The position numbers and the translations under genes were made by a program. Shown in pieces: positions 46,358 through 55,591 of a stretch of DNA of 64,000 nt. Position 1 is the stretch's first letter. Each line of letters starts with the position of its first letter. A model generated the notes under the pieces. That model saw nothing but the letters and a program-made list of their open reading frames with translations, made no database searches and had not been told where the DNA came from. Source of the DNA: DASSQJ01 sp963773655 (GTDB taxonomy: Bacteria; Actinomycetota; Actinomycetes; Actinomycetales; Dermatophilaceae); NCBI GenBank assembly GCA_963773655.1, contig CAVZBX010000001.1, positions 1,054,001 through 1,118,000 on the forward strand. Direction: 5' to 3'.

Positions 46358-47056
46358 ATGGCCTCCGCCCCCCAGCTCGACCTGTCCGAGACCCGCGAGC
46401 GGGTCATGGCCGCCACCCGCGAGCTCGACGGGTCCGCGCTGCGCGCCCTGCTCCTCGACGCCCTGCTGGTGCGCGGTGTCGACGCCACCGTGGGCGAGGT
46501 GATGATCCCGGTGCTGCGCGCGGTCGGGGACGACTGGGAGGCCGGCCGGCTCGGCGTCGTGCACGAGCACTTCGTGTCGGGCTCGTTCCGCGGCGTGCTC
46601 GGCGAGCTGCGGCTGCCCGTCGACGGCGCCCGGGCCCGCACCATCGTCCTCGCCTGCCCGCCGCACGAGCTGCACGACCTGCCCCTCGAGCTGTTCGGTG
46701 CGATGATGCACGCCCGCTGGTGGCGGGTCGTGGGCCTCGGCGCCAACACCCCGATGACGGCCGTCGGCGACGCCGTGCGCCTCCTGCGGGCCGACGCCTG
46801 CGTGCTCGCCGGCGTGCGGCCCTCGTCCTTCGAGGCCCGCGTGCCCTCGCTGAGCCGGCTCGCGCGCAGCGTGCCCGTCTTCGTCGCCGGCGAGGGCGCC
46901 TACGCCCTGGCCGAGCTCCCCGAGGGCACCACCGCGCTGCCGCGCGACCTCGTCGAGGCGGCCGGCATCGTCGACCAGCTCCCCGCCCCCGGCGCGTTGA
47001 CCCCGCCGGAGGTCGCCGCGCGCGCGCCCGTCGCCCACCGGTCCGCCGGCCGCTGA
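46358..47056 (+). CDS. stand-alone cobalamin-binding protein with CarH-like motif
   Basis: 232 residues; ATG 46358 with AAAGGA upstream. Residues about 10-80 are the helical cap and 90-230 the Rossmann-like B12-binding domain. Trp60-x9-Glu70-His71 reproduces the W-x9-EH motif that holds adenosylcobalamin in CarH/LitR photoreceptors. PPHELHDLP (His103, His106) replaces the usual E/DxHxxG lower-ligand loop. There is no MerR DNA-binding domain, and none is encoded just upstream, where rnpB ends. It may sense light or cobalamin and act through protein contacts; this is inference. Confidence 0.75.
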   Translation: MASAPQLDLSETRERVMAATRELDGSALRALLLDALLVRGVDATVGEVMIPVLRAVGDDWEAGRLGVVHEHFVSGSFRGVLGELRLPVDGARARTIVLACPPHELHDLPLELFGAMMHARWWRVVGLGANTPMTAVGDAVRLLRADACVLAGVRPSSFEARVPSLSRLARSVPVFVAGEGAYALAELPEGTTALPRDLVEAAGIVDQLPAPGALTPPEVAARAPVAHRSAGR

Positions 47057-47068
47057 GTCGCCCCGGGG

Positions 47069-47551
47069 TCAGGGCCGGCGGAGCCCGAGAAAGCGGGGCA
47101 CCCGGCTCCGGTAGTCGGCGTACGCGTCGGGGAAGCGGGTGAGCAGCCGGCGCTCCTCGGCGCGGGCCTCGAGGTCGAGCAGCGCCGCCAGTGCCGGTGC
47201 CAGCAGGACGCCCCAGGTCGACCGCGCGCCGAGCACGGTACCCGCGTAGACGAACGCCCATCCCACGTACATCGGGTGCCGCGAGCACCGGTACGGACCG
47301 GACCGCACGAGGTCGTCCGGCCGGGAGAGGTCCACCTCTGCGGCCGCCCGCGTCGCGACCGCCGCCACCCCCACGCCCACGAGGCCCAGGACCACGCCGG
47401 CCGGCCTGGCCCCCCGCACCGACAGGGGGAGGCGCCGGCGGTGCTCGAGCAGAGCCGTCAGCGCCAGCAGGGCGACGGGCGCCTCCGGGAGGGGCACGTT
47501 GCCCCACCGGACACCCCGTCGCGCACCGGCTCGTCGCCGCACGTCGTCCAC
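47069..47551 (-). CDS. isoprenylcysteine/phospholipid methyltransferase-like membrane protein
   Basis: About 160 residues from GTG 47551 (GTG 47542 and TTG 47617 are alternatives; no clear ribosome site). Four hydrophobic segments, then LVRSGPYRCSRHPMYVGW and EERRLLTRFPDAYADYRSRVPRFL: the SAM-binding GPY-xx-xRHPxY and EE...F...Y..Y motifs of ICMT/PEMT-type integral membrane methyltransferases. Bacterial members methylate small lipids or thiols; the substrate here is unknown. Convergent with the B12-binding gene. Confidence 0.72.
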   Translation of the reverse strand: MDDVRRRAGARRGVRWGNVPLPEAPVALLALTALLEHRRRLPLSVRGARPAGVVLGLVGVGVAAVATRAAAEVDLSRPDDLVRSGPYRCSRHPMYVGWAFVYAGTVLGARSTWGVLLAPALAALLDLEARAEERRLLTRFPDAYADYRSRVPRFLGLRRP

Positions 47552-47709
47552 GGTAGCGGCGCCCACCGCCGAACCGGCGTCCCCCACCGACCCCCGGCGA
47601 CGTCGCCGCGTGGTCAATCCGTGCCACGTCGTGCGCGGGACGTGGTCAGTACGGCCGATGCGGTCGCCTCCGCTCGCTCGTAGCGTCCCGAGAGCGGGAA
47701 GGAGCGACC

Positions 47710-48639
47710 ATGACCAGCACGACGTCCGAACGCGACTACCTCGACGCGCAGGCCCGGTGGCTCGCGCGGTGCGGCCTGCACGCCGAGAACCTGAGGGTCC
47801 CGGCTCCGAGCATCTCCGGGCACGCCCACGTGCTCGCGGTGGGCTCCGGTCCGCCCGTGCTCATGCTGATCGGTGGGGCCGTACCGGCCGGGATGTGGGC
47901 ACCGCTGATGGCGGAGCTGCCCGGGCACCGTCTGTACGCCGTGGACCTGCCGAACCACGGCCTGACCAGCCGGGTGCCCGTGAGGACCTCGACCCTGCGC
48001 CCGCTGATGACGAGCTTCCTCCTCGACGTCCTCGACGGGCTCGGGCTGGACCGGCCCCCCGTCGTGGCCCAGTCCATGGGCGGGCTCTTCGTCACCTGGC
48101 TCGTCACGGCCCGTCCCGAGCGTGTGGCAGCCGTCTCCTACGTGGCCTGTCCGGCGTTCGTCCTCGGCACCTCGGCGCCCTTGCCGTTCCGGCTCCTGTC
48201 GGTCCGGCCGCTGGGCCGGCTGATGGGTCGGTTGCGCCCACCCTCCCCCCGACAGGTCGAGTCGCTCTCGGCCATGGCCGGGGAGGACTTCGGGAGGTAC
48301 CCGGAGCTGCGCGACCTCATGGTCGCCCTCGAGCGGCGGCCGGGGTTCGGGGAGGACCTCGTCCAGCTGATGCACAGCTGCCTCACCGTGCGCGGCGCGC
48401 GACCCGAGGTCGCCCTCACCGCGTCGCTGCTGCGAGCGGTCTCGGTCCCGGTGCAGTTCGTCTGGGGGGAGGGGGACACCTTCGGGCCGCCGTCCGTCGG
48501 AGAGCGGGCCGCTCAGCTGGTGGTGGGGGCGCGCCTGCACGTCGTCCCCGGTGGCCACGCGCCCTGGCTCGACGACCCGGGCGGGGTGGCCCACCGAGTG
48601 CTCGAGTTCCTGGAGCTCCATGCCGCGCGGGTCCGCTGA
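47710..48639 (+). CDS. alpha/beta hydrolase
   Basis: 309 residues; ATG 47710 with GGAAGGAGCGACC upstream. The nucleophile elbow is AQSMGG (Ser at about 122). IGGAVPAGMW provides the oxyanion region, VDLPNHGLTSR the strand-5 region, the acid is in WGEGDTFGP, and the catalytic His is in PGGHAPW. It has no signal peptide. The GHAPWLDDP ending is common in epoxide-hydrolase- and lipase-like members, but the substrate cannot be deduced. It precedes an MBL-fold gene by 43 bp. Confidence 0.83.
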   Translation: MTSTTSERDYLDAQARWLARCGLHAENLRVPAPSISGHAHVLAVGSGPPVLMLIGGAVPAGMWAPLMAELPGHRLYAVDLPNHGLTSRVPVRTSTLRPLMTSFLLDVLDGLGLDRPPVVAQSMGGLFVTWLVTARPERVAAVSYVACPAFVLGTSAPLPFRLLSVRPLGRLMGRLRPPSPRQVESLSAMAGEDFGRYPELRDLMVALERRPGFGEDLVQLMHSCLTVRGARPEVALTASLLRAVSVPVQFVWGEGDTFGPPSVGERAAQLVVGARLHVVPGGHAPWLDDPGGVAHRVLEFLELHAARVR

Positions 48640-48682
48640 GCGCGGCCACTGCACGGGCGCACCCCTCGGCCTAGGGTGGGGG

Positions 48683-49339
48683 ATGCGGATCACCCACCTC
48701 GGACATGCCTGCGTCCTGGTCGAGATGGCCGACGCCCGGCTCCTCGTCGACCCCGGCACCTTCGCCGGCGACCTCTCCGGGGTCCGCGACCTCGACGCGG
48801 TCCTCGTGACGCACCAGCACCCCGACCACCTCGACCAGGACCGGTTCCCCGACCTCGTCCGCGCGAACCCCGGCGCCCGGGTGCTCTGCGACCCCGGCAG
48901 CCTCGAGGTGCTCGCCGGGCTGGGTGTCGACGCCGCCGTGCACGACGGGCCCACGGCCGTCGGCGAGGTGACGGTGACCCCCGTGGGCGAGACGCACGCG
49001 CTCATCCACGACGACATCCCGAGGGTCCCCAACGTCGGCGTCCGGCTCGACGCCGACGGCGAGCCGTCGTTCTTCCACCCCGGCGACGCCCTCGACGCCG
49101 AGCCGGGGGAGGTCGACGTCCTCGCCTTCCCGCTCCAGGCCCCCTGGCAGCGCAGCCGCGACATGGTCGGCTTCCTGCGGCGACTCGCCCCCCGGCACGC
49201 CGTGCCGGTGCACGACGGGCTGCTCCAGCCGCGCGGCCGGGCGCTCTACCTCGGGCAGGCCGGCAACCTCGGGCCCGAGCGGACCCGCATCCACGACCTC
49301 GCGGGTGCCGGGCCCACCGACGTCGTGGCGGGGGAGTAG
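48683..49339 (+). CDS. metallo-beta-lactamase-fold hydrolase (UlaG-like)
   Basis: 218 residues. MRITHLGHACVLVEMADARLLVDPG and VTHQHPDHLD (the HxHxDH metal motif) place it with the UlaG/YhfI-like MBL-fold proteins; FFHPGDAL and AVPVHDGL provide further metal ligands. It probably binds two metal ions and hydrolyses a phosphoester or lactone, but the substrate is unknown. TAGGGT lies 5 bases before ATG, so the transcript may be leaderless. Convergent with ppgK, with 3 bp between stops. Confidence 0.85.
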   Translation: MRITHLGHACVLVEMADARLLVDPGTFAGDLSGVRDLDAVLVTHQHPDHLDQDRFPDLVRANPGARVLCDPGSLEVLAGLGVDAAVHDGPTAVGEVTVTPVGETHALIHDDIPRVPNVGVRLDADGEPSFFHPGDALDAEPGEVDVLAFPLQAPWQRSRDMVGFLRRLAPRHAVPVHDGLLQPRGRALYLGQAGNLGPERTRIHDLAGAGPTDVVAGE

Positions 49340-49342
49340 CCG

Positions 49343-50137
49343 CTACGCGGTCGTGCGCCCCCGCAGCTGCTCGCGGCGCACGTGGGTGCGGTTGGCGAGC
49401 ACCGCGGCGCCGATGATGCCCGCCTTGTTCTCGAGCTGGGCGGGGACGATGCGCGTGCGCAGGTCGAGCAGGGGCAGGAACCGGTCCGCCTTCCGCGACA
49501 CCCCACCACCGACCACGATGAGGTCGGGCCAGAGCAGGTCCTCGAGCATCCGGTAGTACGGCTGGAGCCGTTCGGTGGCCCACTGCTCGTAGGACAGTCC
49601 TTCGCGGGTCTTCGCCGAGCTCGCGGTGACCGTCTCGGCGTCGACGCCGTTCAGCTCCAGGTGGCCGAGCTCGGAGTTGGGCACGAGCACGCCCTCGTTG
49701 AAGATGGCGGTGCCGATGCCGGTGCCGAGGGTGGTGAGGACGACCAGGCCCCGCTCGCCGCGGGCCGCCCCGTGCTCGAGCTCGCCCACCCCGGCGGCGT
49801 CCGCGTCGTTGACCACGACGACGTCGTGCTGGAGCCGGTCCTCGAGCAGCTTCTCGATCTCGCAGTCGACCCACGCCTTGTCGATGTTGGCGGCGGTCTT
49901 CACGACCCCGTGCTGGACCACGCCGGGGATGGTGACCCCGATGGGGGAGTCGTCGGCGACGTCGTCGAAGTGCGCCACGATCTCGGCGATGACGTCGCAC
50001 ACCGCCTCGGGGGTGGAGTGCTCGGGGGTGGGGATCTTCAGCCGGTCGACGGAGAAGTCACCGGCCGCCAGGTCGACCGGCGCGCCCTTGATGCCGCTGC
50101 CGCCGACGTCGATGCCGAGCGGGTGTCCGGTGCTCAT
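49343..50137 (-). CDS. ppgK: polyphosphate glucokinase
   Basis: 264 residues from ATG 50137, overlapping the map stop (ATGA). ROK-family sugar kinase that phosphorylates glucose with polyphosphate or ATP. Phosphate-1 motif GIDVGGSGIKG (8-18), VTIPGVVQHG, NDADAAGVGELEHG (catalytic Asp in NDAD) and TLGTGIGTAIF match actinobacterial PpgK. ELGHLELNG is the glucose-binding segment. The coupling to map is conserved in several relatives. Confidence 0.94.
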   Translation of the reverse strand: MSTGHPLGIDVGGSGIKGAPVDLAAGDFSVDRLKIPTPEHSTPEAVCDVIAEIVAHFDDVADDSPIGVTIPGVVQHGVVKTAANIDKAWVDCEIEKLLEDRLQHDVVVVNDADAAGVGELEHGAARGERGLVVLTTLGTGIGTAIFNEGVLVPNSELGHLELNGVDAETVTASSAKTREGLSYEQWATERLQPYYRMLEDLLWPDLIVVGGGVSRKADRFLPLLDLRTRIVPAQLENKAGIIGAAVLANRTHVRREQLRGRTTA

Positions 50138-51006
50138 GCTGCGCCTCCCTGGGTGAGGATCTCGGGCCCGTCGTCGGTGACGAGGATGGTGTGCTCGAAC
50201 TGGGCGGAGCGGCGGCGGTCCTTGGTGACCACGGTCCAGCCGTCGTCCCACATCTCCCACTCGGGCGTGCCCAGGTTGAGCATCGGCTCCACGGTGAAGG
50301 TCATGCCCGCCTCGATGACGGTGTCGTAGTGGGGTGCGGCGTCGTAGTGCGGGATGATCAGCCCGCTGTGGAAGGCGCTGCCGATGCCGTGGCCGGTGAA
50401 GTCGCGGACGACGCCGTAGCCGAACCGGCGGGCGTAGGACTCGATGACCCGCCCGATGACGTTGACGGCGCGACCGGGCCGGGCGGCGCGGATGCCGCGC
50501 ATCATCGCCTCGTGGGTGCGCTCGACGAGCAGGCGCGAGTCCTCGTCGACGTCGCCGACGAGGTAGGTGGCGTCGGTGTCGCCGTGCACGCCGCCGACGA
50601 AGGCCGTGATGTCGATGTTGACGATGTCGCCGTCCTCGAGGCGGCGGTCGTCGGGGATGCCGTGGCAGACGACCTCGTTGACCGACGTGCACAGCGACTT
50701 GGGGAACCCCCGGTAGCCGAGCGTCGAGGGGTAGGCCCCGTGGTCCATCAGGTACTCGTGGCCGACCCGGTCGATCTCGTCGGTGGTGACGCCGGGGGCG
50801 ATGACGGCCGCCGCGGCGGCCATCGCGTCGGCGGCGATCCGGCCGGCGACCCGCATCCGCTCGATGGTCCCGGCGTCCTTGACCTCGGGGCCGGTGAACG
50901 GCGCGGGGGCGGCCTTCCCGACGTAGTCGGGGCGGGGGATGCCCGGTGGCACCTCGCGGCGGGGCGAGAGGGTGCCGGGGGCCACGCTGGCGTACGTCGA
51001 CGGCAT
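50134..51006 (-). CDS. map: methionine aminopeptidase, type Ic
   Basis: 290 residues from ATG 51006. Removes N-terminal Met from new proteins. An N-terminal extension of about 45 residues with REVPPGIPRPDYVGK matches the SH3-ligand-like extension of mycobacterial MapB. Metal ligands are in NIDITAFVGGVHGDTDAT (two Asp), TGHGIGSAFH (His), TVEPML (Glu) and QFEHTILV (Glu). A minus-strand TAGAGT (complement of 51014-51019) lies 7 bases before ATG, so it is probably leaderless. Confidence 0.95.
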   Translation of the reverse strand: MPSTYASVAPGTLSPRREVPPGIPRPDYVGKAAPAPFTGPEVKDAGTIERMRVAGRIAADAMAAAAAVIAPGVTTDEIDRVGHEYLMDHGAYPSTLGYRGFPKSLCTSVNEVVCHGIPDDRRLEDGDIVNIDITAFVGGVHGDTDATYLVGDVDEDSRLLVERTHEAMMRGIRAARPGRAVNVIGRVIESYARRFGYGVVRDFTGHGIGSAFHSGLIIPHYDAAPHYDTVIEAGMTFTVEPMLNLGTPEWEMWDDGWTVVTKDRRRSAQFEHTILVTDDGPEILTQGGAA

Positions 51007-51049
51007 AGCGTTGACTCTAACCACCCGGCCTCGCTGAAGGAGAGCACCG

Positions 51050-51271
51050 ATGCCCTACTGGTACAACGTCGACACCGGCGCGGTGGAGACCGACGAGAAC
51101 CGGAGCCAGGACGCCACCGTCCTCGGGCCCTACGACACCGAGGAGGCCGCCGCGGCGGCCCTCCAGCACGCTCGGGAGAACACCGAGCGGTGGGACGAGG
51201 AGGACCGGCAGTGGGACCGGCGCGGTGCGGCCGCGCCGTCGGCGTGGGAGGACGAGGAGCAGGAGGACTGA
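51050..51271 (+). CDS. small acidic conserved protein
   Basis: 73 residues; ATG 51050 with GAAGGAGAGCACCG upstream. MPYWYNVDTGAVETDENRS followed by VLGPYDTEEAAAAALQHARENTERWDEEDRQWD: one short beta-alpha unit reminiscent of SPOR-like or stress-response mini-proteins of actinobacteria, with an acidic tail. It diverges from map across 43 bp. The ribosome site and codon pattern support it as a real gene. The function is unknown. Confidence 0.65.
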   Translation: MPYWYNVDTGAVETDENRSQDATVLGPYDTEEAAAAALQHARENTERWDEEDRQWDRRGAAAPSAWEDEEQED

Positions 51272-51290
51272 GCCGCCCGACGTGCGCCGG

Positions 51291-51978
51291 TCAGCCGTTG
51301 ACGAGGCGGTGCACCGACACCGCGTAGTCGCCGCCGGGCGCGAACCGGGCGCGGTCCCAGCCGGCGTAGCGGGTGATGTACGACAGGCCGGCCGACGTGG
51401 CCAGCCGGTCGTAGCCGCGCAGGTCGACCGGGGCCGCGCCCTCGGGCACGGCGTCGCCGAGCGAGAAGCCCGGCCACGAGGTAGCCGCCGGGTGCCAGGT
51501 GCGCGGCGAGCCGCTGGAGCACGTCCGGGAGGGTGCCGTCGGCGAGGTAGGGCACGACGTTGCCCGCCATGAGCACGCAGTGGAACTCCTGCTCGTGGCG
51601 CAGGTTGAGGGTGGCGAGGTCGGCGACGACGAACTCGGTGTCGTCGTCCTCGCGGGCCAGGGCGACGAGGTCCGGGTCGGCGTCGACCCCGAGCGCGAAG
51701 TGCCCGAGCCGGGTCAGCTCGCTCGCGACCCGGCCGAAGCCGCAGCCCGCGTCGAGGACCCGGGAGGGGGGCGGCACCAGCTCGGTGACGAAGCGCGCCT
51801 CGCCGTGGAGGTCGCGGCCCTGCGCCGCGAGGTCGAGGAAGTGCTGGCGGTAGGTGCGGGCGTCCCCGGCCCCCGACCGCACGCGAGACCACCGGGTGGG
51901 CGGTCCCGGGGGCGACGGGCGGGTGGACGGCCACATGCCGCTCGGACGCGGCGGCTCGGGGGGCCGGTTCCCGGTCAC
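51291..51978 (-). CDS. class I SAM-dependent methyltransferase (frameshifted in this sequence)
   Basis: The start GTG 51978 overlaps the panB stop (GTGA). The SAM motif I is VLDAGCGFGRVASELTRLG; DADPDLVALARED and ATLNLRHEQEFHCVLMAGNVVPYL follow. The frame breaks after GGYLVAG at about 51470, where one extra base lies in GCCGGGCTTC. The correct reading then resumes (FSLGDAVPEG ... YITRYAGWDRARFAPGGDYAVSVHRLVNG) to the stop at 51291. Restored length is about 228 residues. The target is unknown. Confidence 0.75.
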
Positions 51979-52860
51979 GACTCGAAGGAGTGCTCGAGGG
52001 CTGGGAAGGTGCCGCGGCCCACCTCGTCGGCGTACGCCCGGGCGGCCTCCCCGAGGTCGTGGCGCAGGTCCGCGTACTTCTTGACGAACCGGGGCGCCCG
52101 CCCGCCGCGCAGCCCCGCCATGTCCTGCCAGACCAGCACCTGGGCGTCGCAGTGCGGACCCGCGCCGATCCCGATGGTCGGGATGGCCAGCGCCCGGGTG
52201 ACGTCGGCGGCCACCGGCGCGGGCACCATCTCCATGACGACGGCGAAGCACCCCGCCGCCTCGAGGGCCAGGGCGTCCTCCATGATCTTCTCGGCCCCGG
52301 CGCCGCGCCCCTGCACCTTGTAGCCGCCGAGCACGTGCTCGCTCTGCGGGGTGAAGCCGATGTGGCCCATCACCGGGATGCCGGCCCGCACGAGCAGCTC
52401 GACCTCGGGGACCATGGGCGCCCCGCCTTCGAGCTTGACCGCGTGCGCGAGCCCCTCCTTCATGAACCGGGTGGCCGTGGCGAGGGCCTGCTGCGGGCTG
52501 GCCTGGTAGGAGCCGAACGGCAGGTCCGCCACGACCATCGCGTGCTTCGCCGAGCCTCGTGACCGCCCGCACCAGCGGGACGAGGTGGTCGACGGTGACC
52601 GGCACCGTGGTCTCGAACCCGTAGACGTTGTTGCCGGCGGAGTCGCCGACGAGCAGCACCGGGATGCCGGCCTCGTCGAAGATCTCGGCGGTGTACATGT
52701 CGTAGGCGGTGAGCATCGCCCACCGCTCGCCCCGCTCCTTCATCTGGTGCAGGTGGGGCACCCGCACCCGCCGCTGCGGCGCCGCCTGGGCCCCGGTGCC
52801 GTACGGGGCGGTGGTCTCGGCGGCCGGGGCGGGCCCGGCGGGCGGTGTGGGGTCGCTCAT
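51975..52860 (-). CDS. panB: ketopantoate hydroxymethyltransferase (one-base insertion)
   Basis: Adds a hydroxymethyl group from methylenetetrahydrofolate to alpha-ketoisovalerate in pantothenate synthesis. ATG 52860 has TACGAT 7 bases upstream (probably leaderless). The N-terminal frame reads to VPLVRAVTR. One extra base at about 52554 shifts it, and the second frame continues as SAKHAMVVADLPFGSYQ ... VKLEGGAP ... GHIGFTPQS ... IGIGAGPHCDAQVLVWQDM to TGA 51975. Length minus one base is 294 codons, normal for PanB. An essential gene with otherwise perfect motifs argues for a sequence error. Confidence 0.9.
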
Positions 52861-52890
52861 GCCGATGATCGTAGGGCCCCGGCGCGTGCC

Positions 52891-52924
52891 GGAGCCCCGG
52901 CGGTCAGGTGACCGCCGGGGCTCC
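52891..52924 (-). terminator. terminator of the M6 protease gene
   Basis: A perfect 16-bp stem, GGAGCCCCGGCGGTCA / TGACCGCCGGGGCTCC, lies 27 bp after the protease stop on the minus strand. Confidence 0.8.
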
Positions 52925-52950
52925 GTGGACGTCGGCTCAGCCGGCGCCGC

Positions 52951-55341
52951 TCACTTCGGTGCGACGGTGATGTTCAGGTGGCCGTTGCTCGTGCCACCGT
53001 TCACCGTGACCGTGGTGCCGGACTTCGGCACGTCGACACCGGTCCACCCGGGCTGGTAGCGACCCTCGTGGGCGCCGGTGCAGGCGTCCGTGTCGCAGTC
53101 GAACCACCAGGTCTGGGTGTCGTCGAAGGTCCGGACGGCCGGCTGGGACGGGATGCTCGCCGGCTTCGAGTCCTTGTGCACCGTGATCGCGTCCGTCGGC
53201 TCGGTCCCGAAGGTCGAGTCGTACGAGAGCAGCCGCTGGCGCATCAGGGTGCCGTCCGCGTAGTGGTGGAACGTCGGGTGTGCGTCCACCGGGAGGAGCA
53301 GCCCACCACCGGGGTGGTCGCCGACGTTGTTGTCGGCGTACTGGTCGTTCCAGTACCAGACGAGCAGCCCGTTCTGGTACGGGTACGTCTCCACCCAGTC
53401 CGGACGCGAGTCGAGGAAGCCGAAGTTGTAGGCGGTCCTCAGGCTGGCGTCGTCGCCGTCGTACTGGCGGTTCTCCAGCACGTAGGCGTTGAAGAACGCC
53501 TGGATGACCACGCCGTCGACGGCCCGCTGGAAGCCGTCGAGCGTCCACGCGTCGTCGTCCACGGGGGAACCGTCGACCGCGACGGCGTCCACGCCGAAGC
53601 CCTCACCGAACACTGCTGGGTCGGTGGCGTAGAGGAACCGGACGGCCGTGGTGCCGGCGGGCAGGGTGGCCGTCAGGTCGATCCAGGCACCGGAGCCGTA
53701 GCCCGCGGAGGTGCCGGTGATCCCGGTCCCGGACGTGTTGTTGCCGTTCGGATCCGTGTCCGTCGACAGGTTCGTGTCGACCGGGGTCCACGAACCGCCG
53801 GTCTCGGCCTCGAGGAAGGCGTAGTCGTAGTCCACCTCGATGTCGAAACGCACCTTGGCGGTCAGGCCGGTGCCCGACGCCGGGGCGGTCATCGTCTCGG
53901 TGCTGCTCGGCGCACCGGTGGCCCAGAAGTAGTCACCGGCCTCGGCGCCCGGGCCGAGGTCCTTCTCGACCTGCTTGTCCGGCAGGAGCGTGAAGACCGC
54001 CTGGGGCGACTTCGTCGCCGGGACGTTCGGCCCCAGCTTGATGTTCTTCTTCTGGCCGTAGCCCACGACGTCGTAGTACGGGCCGGAGCCACCCTGCGGG
54101 CTGAGCCAGCCGAGCTGGAACAGCTCCCACGCCGACAGGTCGGTCGGCGCGTCGCCGATGCCGTCGTCGCCGCCGTCACCGATGTTGGCGCCGGAGGACA
54201 TCAGGGTCCAGAACGCCGTCGAGTTCTCCGCGCCACCGGTGTTGCCGGAGGTGTCGTAGAGGTCGGGCAGGCCGAGGTCGTGCCCGTACTCGTGGGCGAA
54301 CACCCCGAGACCGCCGTTCTCGGGCTGGACGGTGTAGTCGCCGAGCCAGACGCCGGTCGGGTTGTTGGGGATCTCGCTGCTCGAGACGATGCCGCCGTTG
54401 GTGCCGATGTCGACGCCGGGCAGGCCGCCCGGGCCACCGGCCTGCAGGTTGCTGTACCAGCGGTGGCTCCAGATGGCGTCGCTGCCCTGGTTGGGGTCGC
54501 CCGCTGCCTGGTCGCCGCCGGCGTGGACGACCTGCATGTGGTCGAGGTAGCCGTCGGGCTCGTTGAAGTTGCCGTCACCGTCGAGGTCGTAGCGGTCCCG
54601 GATGTCGAACTGCTCGAGGTAGTCGGCGATCTCGGTGATGGTCATGCCGGCGTCGAGCGCTGCTGGACCCAGACCGCCATCGCGTCGCGGGCGAGCGCCT
54701 TGGTGGTGGCGCAGACGATGCCACCGCAGTAGTCGCGGCCGTAGAGCGCCTCGTTGAAGGGCACCTTGACCCAGCTCGGTGACGTCGCCGTCGACCGAGT
54801 AGCGATTGGAGGACTGCGGCTCGTAGTACTCCGCCATGCCGGTTGAAGTACATGTCCTCGTAGTGCTCGGCGTCGTAGTCCTCCTGCCACAGGGTGCTGT
54901 TGTCGACCGAGCGGTCCGGCTCGGGGATCTCGTTGTGCAGCGGGCCGTCGTGACGTCTGTGGCGCTGCCGTCCGGCGGCGGGCCTCGGGAAGCGGGGTCG
55001 GGTAGTGCTCGTCGCCGAACTCGACGATGATGACGAAGACGCGGTCGGTGCCCTCGCGCTCGAGCGGCGACGTACTGGCTCTTGCCGACCTTGGCGGTCT
55101 TGCCCTGGAAGGCCTTCTTCCCTGGAGGCTGCTGCTGGAGCGCGACCTGCTTCTGGGCAGCCTTCTTCTTGGCGATCTGGAGCGGGTGCTCCGGGACGTG
55201 GCCCCCGTTCGGGGTGCCCTTGCCGGTGTCCGCGGGAGGTGCCGCTTGGGCGCTCCCGGCCGACATCAGCCCGGCGACGAGAAGGCCGGCTGCCGCCACG
55301 GCGAGCGACCGGCCACCGCGGCTTGCGATGTGTCGTTTCAC
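52951..55341 (-). CDS. secreted M6 (immune inhibitor A-like) metalloprotease, frameshifted 5' half
   Basis: Start GTG 55341 (AGGGGATCATCC upstream) opens a signal peptide ending GSAQA. The zinc motif HEYGHDLGLPD and MSSG (Met-turn) are in the intact 3' frame. Fragments of the N-terminal half lie in three frames: LEREGTDRVFVIIVEFGDEHYP, DGPLHNEIPEPDRSVDNS, NEALYGRDYCGGIV. The breaks are near 54660, 54777, 54838, between about 54950 and 55010, and 55065. About 795 residues would be encoded after correction. It resembles secreted proteases that degrade host or environmental proteins. Confidence 0.85.
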   Translation of the reverse strand: MKRHIASRGGRSLAVAAAGLLVAGLMSAGSAQAAPPADTGKGTPNGGHVPEHPLQIAKKKAAQKQVALQQQPPGKKAFQGKTAKVGKSQYVAARARGHRPRLRHHRRVRRRALPDPASRGPPPDGSATDVTTARCTTRSPSRTARSTTAPCGRRTTTPSTTRTCTSTGMAEYYEPQSSNRYSVDGDVTELGQGALQRGALRPRLLRWHRLRHHQGARPRRDGGLGPAALDAGMTITEIADYLEQFDIRDRYDLDGDGNFNEPDGYLDHMQVVHAGGDQAAGDPNQGSDAIWSHRWYSNLQAGGPGGLPGVDIGTNGGIVSSSEIPNNPTGVWLGDYTVQPENGGLGVFAHEYGHDLGLPDLYDTSGNTGGAENSTAFWTLMSSGANIGDGGDDGIGDAPTDLSAWELFQLGWLSPQGGSGPYYDVVGYGQKKNIKLGPNVPATKSPQAVFTLLPDKQVEKDLGPGAEAGDYFWATGAPSSTETMTAPASGTGLTAKVRFDIEVDYDYAFLEAETGGSWTPVDTNLSTDTDPNGNNTSGTGITGTSAGYGSGAWIDLTATLPAGTTAVRFLYATDPAVFGEGFGVDAVAVDGSPVDDDAWTLDGFQRAVDGVVIQAFFNAYVLENRQYDGDDASLRTAYNFGFLDSRPDWVETYPYQNGLLVWYWNDQYADNNVGDHPGGGLLLPVDAHPTFHHYADGTLMRQRLLSYDSTFGTEPTDAITVHKDSKPASIPSQPAVRTFDDTQTWWFDCDTDACTGAHEGRYQPGWTGVDVPKSGTTVTVNGGTSNGHLNITVAPK

Positions 55342-55591
55342 GGATGATCCCCTGTCTGGATCGAACAACTCGACAGGTCGTGCACCGGGTTCGGCGCACG
55401 ACGGGGGAATCCTTCGCCTCGGAGCAGGGCCCTGACCAGATGCGACGGCCCGCCGTTACCGATTCGTGACCTGCGCGCGTCCGGCCTGGCCGGGCGCACC
55501 GCCGGCGCCACGCCCCGCGGTCCCGACGGGTCCGGGGCGGCCGGTTCGCGTCCGTCACACGGCTGTCACGTCGATGGGGCAGGATCGGGCC

